Shown here piece after piece: positions 59,641-64,000 of a stretch of DNA of 64,000 nt; within the stretch, counting starts at the first letter, position 1, and each line of letters opens with the position of its first letter. The notes under the pieces were generated by a model. It made no database searches and had not been told where the DNA came from. It saw only the letters and a program-made list of their open reading frames with translations. The position numbers were made by a program, and so were the translations under genes. Source of the DNA: Streptomyces sp. G-G2 (GTDB lineage Bacteria > Actinomycetota > Actinomycetes > Streptomycetales > Streptomycetaceae); NCBI RefSeq assembly GCF_030063135.1, contig NZ_JASISO010000019.1, positions 1 to 64,000 on the forward strand. The letters run 5' to 3'.

Positions 59641-59945
59641 GTCATATCTCCTTTGGGGCAATACATCGGCGTCTACACTCTGCGGACGCCGTGTCGCCGC
59701 GATGATGCCCCGCCCGGTAAATGACCGGGAAATACAAAGCGCTTCCAGAGGAACGAATTCCGGCTGAAGGCGCTTGAAGTTCTTGGGTACCAAAACTGCA
59801 ACCGAGATCGACAGTAGCACGCTGCAGTGGCTTGTGTGCACTGAATATTTCCGTTGGCTGCGTTGCGGTAGAAACTCTCCCCACTGGATCCATTAAATTC
59901 TTAGGCCGCGGTGACAGATATTAATTCACCCCGAGCGCAGCGTTT
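59641..59945 (-). promoter_or_regulatory. Conserved promoter/leader of cspA B
   Basis: Homologous to 41877-42185, with the invariant CGGTTGCAGTTTTGGTACCC core (minus strand, about 59785-59807). Immediately to the right the two copies diverge. The next stretch, 59946-60298, holds no gene I can support. Confidence 0.6.
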
Positions 59946-60298
59946 TTTACGTGCTCGCCGCCGGCTCCGGCATGCGGTGGCGGGATCCCGCAAGGCAACG
60001 AACGGGACGTCGCTGTTGTGGAGGCGGTCGGGGCGTCCGGAGCGGGCTCGGCGAGGCGCCGCGCGCCCGCGCGAACTGGGCAGTGCGGTGGGGTGGGTGA
60101 TCGTCCGGCTTGCAGGGTGCGAACGGGTAGATCCGAAGGGGCCTGCGTGGCGGGTCACGCGAATTACCGCTCGTGGTGCGAGACGGCATCGCGCTCCTGT
60201 GGCGCAAGCGGCCCGTGAAGATCCTTCTGGCCAGGACATTCAGGCGAGTTGGGGCACGCGGAGGGCACGGCGAGGGCCGAGAGGTCTCAGCAACGGAG

Positions 60299-60325
60299 AA
60301 GGCCCAGGTCGCTGACCTGGGCCTT
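60299..60325. terminator. Hairpin next to attachment-site scar 2
   Basis: AAGGCCCAGGTC-GCT-GACCTGGGCCTT, a 12-bp stem. Equivalent to 50107-50131. Confidence 0.8.
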
Positions 60326-60332
60326 CTTACAA

Positions 60333-60376
60333 GAGCGGATGACGGGAATCGAACCCGCGCTATAAGCTTGGGAATC
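60333..60376 (-). repeat. tRNA-Gly-like 3' half: attachment-site scar 2
   Basis: Minus strand: TTCCCAA anticodon-loop-like bases, then GCTTATAGCGCGGG, the T loop and CATCCGCTC; CCA is lost. The 32-bp core 60336-60367 is identical to scar 1, in the same orientation, 10.2 kb apart. The flanking 127 bp (60368-60494) also resemble scar 1's flank, ending in CTGACTGGCACGTA. Confidence 0.75.
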
Positions 60377-60548
60377 ACCCGGGGCTTGGGCCCTTATGGG
60401 CTGCTAACCTGCGAAAACGCGCCTTCCGGGGATACTGTCGGGGGCTCCGGACGGTCCCCTGTTGGCCGCTGTTTACCGCGCTGACTGGCACGTAATGGCA
60501 CGCGCCGCCCAGAGTGCTGCGCGCTGATCGCCGACCTTTTTCCGCCCG

Positions 60549-62270
60549 TCAGCCTTGCTTGGTGAGCTCGCCGCTCAGTCCCGGCGCGGTCGCCTGCAGG
60601 CTGCCGCTGGTGTTCAGCCTGAGGGTCACTTGTACGGGCTGGCCGCTGCACAGGGCATCGGTACTGACCGACGACTCGGTGACCGTGATTGATTTGGCTG
60701 ACGCAGAGACCAGGATGTCTGCGCCTGCGCACTGGACGCCGAGGACGGCGCTGGTACTCGTGGAATGCCCGATCGTCTCGCCCGTGTTGCCCTGCGTCAG
60801 CTCGATGCGGTACGTAACGGTCACTGCAGACGTCGTACCGCCCACGGCGCCCTGCCAGATCCCGAGGAAGGCAGCCGGGACGCCGACGGGCAGCTGCGCG
60901 GACTTTGGGGCGGTTTGTCCTTGCGGCTTGCCGGGGGAGTTCGAGTCCGCAGATGGCTGGGCCGGTGCCGCGCCCGTTCCCTGCGAATTCCCGTCCTCGT
61001 GGGCCTGCGAGCCGTGCGAAAGCCACAGCGTCAGCGCGGCGGTGGCTGCCACTGACACTGCGGCAACACTTGCCACCATCACACCATTCCGGCCTCGGCG
61101 GGGCGGTGTTCCCTGCGCCCAAGGCCCCTGCTGGGGATACGGCGGCATGCTCGGACCAGTCCGCGGGGTCGACGGTTGCGCCTGTGGTGACGCCTGAGGC
61201 ATCGGTGGTGTCTGCGGCGGGGCCGAGGCTCCTACCTGAGTTGCCGGCTGATGCCGGGGCAACGGCTCAGACGGCGCCGGCCCCCACCTGGTGGACGGCA
61301 CGCTGCCGTCTGACAGCGGTCGTGGTTCTGCGCCTGTCGGCGCGCCGACACCGCTTGCGCCCACGCCCGTATCGAGGTCCAGCAGCTCAACGGCCAGCTG
61401 TGCCAACGAGCCGGATATCGCAGCCGGCAGCCATCCGCCCTGGCCGAGCCGCAGGGTACCGGCCCCGCCGCTCTCAAGCCGCTTCCGCAACTGAGCCGGC
61501 GTCGGCCGGTCACCGGGCTCCTTGGCCAAGCAGTCGAGTACGAGGTCGCGCAGGTCTCCGTCGAGACCGCCGAGCTCCGGCTCCTCGTGGAGCACGCGGT
61601 ACAACAGCACCGCCGCACTCGTGGCATCCCCGAACGGAGAGATGCCGGTCGCGGCAAAGGCCAGGACCGCGCCCAGTGAGAAGACGTCGCTGGGCGGCCC
61701 GGCCGGCCTCCCCTGCGCCTGCTCGGGCGACATGTAGCCGGGCGATCCGACCACGAAGCCGGTCTGAGTAAGCGTGGTGGCCGCATCCAGCGCCCGGGTG
61801 ATGCCGAAGTCGATCAGACGCGGACCGTCCAGAGCCAGCAGCACATTCGATGGCTTGACATCCCGGTGCACCAGCCCCAGGCCGTGCACCGCCCCCAGAG
61901 CTTCGACGAGCCCGGCACCGAGAGTGCGGACGGACTGGGCCGACAGCGGCCCGAACTCCCCTACAGCCGCGCCGAGTGTGGGACCGGCGACGTAGCCGGT
62001 GGCCACCCAGGGGTGCTCACTCTCAGTGTCGGCGTCCAGAACCGGGGCCGTCCACTGACCGCCCACCAGGCGGGCTGCCGCAACTTCCTGACGGAATCGG
62101 GCCCGGAACTCGGCGTCGGCGGCGAACTCGCTGTGCACCACCTTGACGGCGACCGTCCGGCCACCGGCTGTCCGCCCGAGGTAGACCCGCCCCATCCCGC
62201 CCGCGCCGAGCCGACGCAGTAGCCGGTATTCACCGATTCTCTCAGGATCATCCGCCGCCAATGGCTCCAT
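60549..62270 (-). CDS. Membrane serine/threonine protein kinase (PknB-like)
   Basis: A 573-aa protein. Kinase domain (about residues 12-275): glycine loop LGAGGMGRVYLG, catalytic HRDVKPSNVLL, DFGITR, and GSPGYMSPEQAQG. A Pro/Gln-rich linker (about 300-385) leads to one membrane helix (about 393-412, VMVASVAAVSVAATAALTLW). An external domain follows, with QLPVGVPAAFLGIWQGAVGG and two Cys that may pair. It phosphorylates cytosolic targets in response to an outside signal. ATG 62270 (MEPLAADDPERI) or a GTG nine bases earlier. Confidence 0.92.
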   Translation of the reverse strand: MEPLAADDPERIGEYRLLRRLGAGGMGRVYLGRTAGGRTVAVKVVHSEFAADAEFRARFRQEVAAARLVGGQWTAPVLDADTESEHPWVATGYVAGPTLGAAVGEFGPLSAQSVRTLGAGLVEALGAVHGLGLVHRDVKPSNVLLALDGPRLIDFGITRALDAATTLTQTGFVVGSPGYMSPEQAQGRPAGPPSDVFSLGAVLAFAATGISPFGDATSAAVLLYRVLHEEPELGGLDGDLRDLVLDCLAKEPGDRPTPAQLRKRLESGGAGTLRLGQGGWLPAAISGSLAQLAVELLDLDTGVGASGVGAPTGAEPRPLSDGSVPSTRWGPAPSEPLPRHQPATQVGASAPPQTPPMPQASPQAQPSTPRTGPSMPPYPQQGPWAQGTPPRRGRNGVMVASVAAVSVAATAALTLWLSHGSQAHEDGNSQGTGAAPAQPSADSNSPGKPQGQTAPKSAQLPVGVPAAFLGIWQGAVGGTTSAVTVTYRIELTQGNTGETIGHSTSTSAVLGVQCAGADILVSASAKSITVTESSVSTDALCSGQPVQVTLRLNTSGSLQATAPGLSGELTKQG

Positions 62271-62332
62271 GCCGAGCACGCCCCCTAGCCGGTCTCCCTG
62301 ACAGAACAAGACCGTACCGGGAGCACAGTTGG

Positions 62333-62345
62333 TTTGACGGTCAAA
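62333..62345. promoter_or_regulatory. Dyad upstream of the kinase gene
   Basis: TTTGAC-G-GTCAAA, a perfect 6-bp dyad 63 bp before the kinase ATG. It contains TTGAC, so it may be a -35 region with an overlapping operator. The rest of 62346-62723 shows no supportable gene. Confidence 0.4.
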
Positions 62346-62723
62346 TGATCTGACGTGCCAACTCCGCCGGTTGGATGGGGTGTCGGGCCGTCCAGCTGTC
62401 CGCCCTCCCCGTCGGCCCGCAGGCACGGCGACGGGATCTGGTGGGCGGGCCGGCACGCCCGGCGTGAAGCCGCTGCCGTGGACGACCCGGCGAGCGATCT
62501 TGCGATAGGCGTGCGTATCGCGGGCCGGGGTCAGTGGTGCGCACCTGGAGCCCAACCCTGTTGACCTGCAAGAATGCCGGTCTCAAGGCCGGTAGTCCGG
62601 GGGTCGGGATGGCCTCTGTCCGACCGGCCTGTGGCGCCGCCGACTCCCTGGGCTTGCACTCGTCCCGCACGGCGCTCTCTGTGATGTCCGTGACCGGATG
62701 CCGTGGACGCAAGCGATGACCGT

Positions 62724-63923
62724 TCAGGTGGCGGATCCCGTGTGTGCAGGGGGTGTGCGGCGGTGTGCGGCGAGGGCGAGGGCTGGGCCGATGGCCAGGA
62801 GGACGGCGAGGGCCGCGTAGCCGTAGATGAGGGTGGTCAAGGTGGCGATGGCGGCGACGAGTAGCGGGCCACCCGCATCGCCGAGTTCGCGCCCGAGTTC
62901 GGCGGCTCCCATGGTCTGGCCAAGGCGTTCTTGCGGGGAGGAGGAGGCCAGGATGGCGAAGCCCAGGGGAGTGATCAGGCCGGTGCCGGCGCCGATGAGT
63001 GCGGCGGCCGTCAGGACGCCGGCGAGACCGGGCAGCATGGCGCAGGCGAGCCCGGCGGCGGTGGTCAGCAGGCCGATGGTGATGCCGGTGGGTGCGGTGA
63101 TGCGGCCGGTGTCCAGGGCGTGTCCGGCTTTGGGCTGGACGATGGCCGCGCACAGGGCCAGTACCGAGACGGCCGCGCCGGTGGCCACCGTGCCGAGTCC
63201 GGCTGCCCGCCCGGAGACGGGCAGGAAGCCGACGCCGACGGAGAGGGCCGCGGTCGCGCCCGCGAGGGCCGCGGTCGGCCGGAGGAACGCGGCGTCGGTC
63301 AGTCGACGCGCCAAGTCCGCCACGGTCTGCCGGGTGCGCGGCAGCGGAGATACGTGCGGTACGGCGAGTGCCGCCCATACAGCGACCGCGGCGGCGAGTA
63401 CGGCCATGACGGTGAACAGCAGGCGCAGGCCGCCCGCCCAGACCAGGACTCCGCCGAGCAGCGGGCCCAGGGTGCAGCCGATGGACTTGTAGAAGCCGTA
63501 GCTGCCGAATGCCCGCCCGTGCTTGGCGGCCGGGTTGAGGCGGGCGACCAGAGCGGAGGCCGAGGGGGAGAAGGCGGAGGCGCCGGCGCCCTGGCCGAGG
63601 CGGGCCGCCCACAGCCAGCCGGGGCTGTCGGCGAGGGCGTACACGGCGGACGCCGCGGCGAAGGCGACCAGTCCGCCGAGCAGCACCGGGCGGGCGCCGA
63701 TGCGGTCCGCGAGGGCGCCGAACACCGGCTTGAGCAGCACCTCGGCCCCGTCGTAGAGCGCGAGCAGCCCGCCCAGCACCATCAGCGAGGTCACCGCGTC
63801 CTCGGAGAATCCGCCGAGGTTGGCGGCGATGCCGTGGGCGCCGAAGGCGGTGGTGAAGGCGGCGGCGTACAGCGGCCACATCTGCCGCGCCGGCGCGGGG
63901 TGGGCGGCCGCGTTTTCGGTCAT
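62724..63923 (-). CDS. MFS transporter
   Basis: A 399-aa membrane protein with about twelve helices. The loop 2-3 motif is FGALADRIGARPVLLGGLVA, and GQGAGASAFSPSASALVARL marks helix 4 onward. It is a drug/sugar-efflux-like member with no readable substrate. ATG 63923 (MTENAAAHPAP) has AGGAGAG upstream; the frame is open further to 63989 without a ribosome site. The window ends 77 bp beyond the start. Confidence 0.88.
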   Translation of the reverse strand: MTENAAAHPAPARQMWPLYAAAFTTAFGAHGIAANLGGFSEDAVTSLMVLGGLLALYDGAEVLLKPVFGALADRIGARPVLLGGLVAFAAASAVYALADSPGWLWAARLGQGAGASAFSPSASALVARLNPAAKHGRAFGSYGFYKSIGCTLGPLLGGVLVWAGGLRLLFTVMAVLAAAVAVWAALAVPHVSPLPRTRQTVADLARRLTDAAFLRPTAALAGATAALSVGVGFLPVSGRAAGLGTVATGAAVSVLALCAAIVQPKAGHALDTGRITAPTGITIGLLTTAAGLACAMLPGLAGVLTAAALIGAGTGLITPLGFAILASSSPQERLGQTMGAAELGRELGDAGGPLLVAAIATLTTLIYGYAALAVLLAIGPALALAAHRRTPPAHTGSAT

Positions 63924-64000
63924 CGGCTCTCCTGCGTGTTCTTGGGCGGTGCGCGGAAGACCTGCTCCGCGCGCGGGCGCGGGCGCCATGGATCAGCCGC

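Larger units (their letters stand above)
54820..59945. repeat. Paralogous cold-shock block, copy B
   Basis: Collinear with 37,505-42,185. It starts with the last codons of the deleted phosphatase (CGGCGCCCGAGTA at about 54825), then merR-like, non-coding tract, an HATPase gene and an SCO5918-like gene (both absent from A), CBS, DEAD helicase and cspA. It ends at ACCCCGAGCGCAGCGTT (about 59929-59945). Confidence 0.9.

Noticed and set aside
59911..60315. Frame of 134 codons between cspA B and scar 2
   Set aside because: Arg-rich, no ribosome site, begins inside the duplicated leader and reads through unconserved DNA.
62534..62719. 61-codon frame upstream of the MFS gene
   Set aside because: No initiation signal and composition typical of chance frames in GC-rich DNA.

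Overview
The window is high-GC actinobacterial chromosomal DNA, almost certainly Streptomyces or a close relative. Evidence: strong third-position GC, frequent GTG starts, ATGA/GTGA start-stop overlaps, STAS/HATPase/SpoIIE-phosphatase regulators, SARP and XRE-DUF5753 regulators, and parS sites with the Streptomyces consensus. All calls come from reading sequence and translations; no database search was run.

Layout. 0-3 kb: tail of an IS982-type transposase, uricase, a class III aminotransferase and a decapitated SDR gene. 3-7.3 kb: stress-sigma signalling (STAS protein, HATPase anti-sigma factor, SigB/F-type sigma factor, ANTAR-GAF-PAS-PP2C phosphatase). 7.4-12 kb: kdpFABC potassium pump operon, preceded by a 27-aa membrane ORF and followed by three tandem parS sites. 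12-25 kb: Mrr-TerD fusion, fasciclin lipoprotein, sulfite-oxidase-like membrane protein divergent from a SigK/RskA-type pair, TerB protein, secreted tripeptidyl aminopeptidase-like hydrolase, secreted alkaline phosphatase, beta-lactamase-fold hydrolase, and a frameshifted secreted-protein remnant. 26-31.6 kb: an accessory patch with LysR, MFS exporter, isochorismatase-like hydrolase and a serine recombinase that abuts a truncated SARP/NB-ARC regulator. 31.9-35.4 kb: exported serine hydrolase homologue lacking the SxxK lysine, an auxiliary tryptophanyl-tRNA synthetase with a Trp-Trp leader peptide, and an HlyIII protein.

35.4-60.5 kb is the most unusual part. A cold-shock cassette occurs twice in the same orientation, about 17.5 kb apart. 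Copy A is about 37.5-42.2 kb and copy B about 54.8-59.9 kb. Each has a MerR/BldC-like regulator, a 650-700 bp conserved non-coding tract, a CBS protein, a DEAD-box RNA helicase and a CspA protein. Each copy is accompanied by a DUF3494 ice-binding protein with a repetitive stalk and a His/Asp-rich tail (one stalk is collagen-like) and by an XRE-DUF5753 regulator. Between the copies lie an SdpA/SdpB-like membrane pair, a WXG-type secreted protein operon with a lipoprotein, and an alpha/beta hydrolase. Copy B is flanked by two direct repeats (50.1 and 60.3 kb) of a tRNA-Gly-like 3' half plus terminator, which look like attachment-site scars. Copy B has lost the SpoIIE phosphatase and most of the PRC-barrel gene kept in copy A; a perfect 350-bp identity tract in the helicases suggests gene conversion. 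The window ends with a membrane Ser/Thr kinase and an MFS transporter.

My working reading of 35-60 kb is a duplicated cold/freeze-response island: RNA chaperone and helicase for cold translation, ice-binding surface proteins, and shared small regulators, with RNA-level control suggested by conserved leaders and hairpins. The gene families are seen in the sequence; the cold role is inference from those families.
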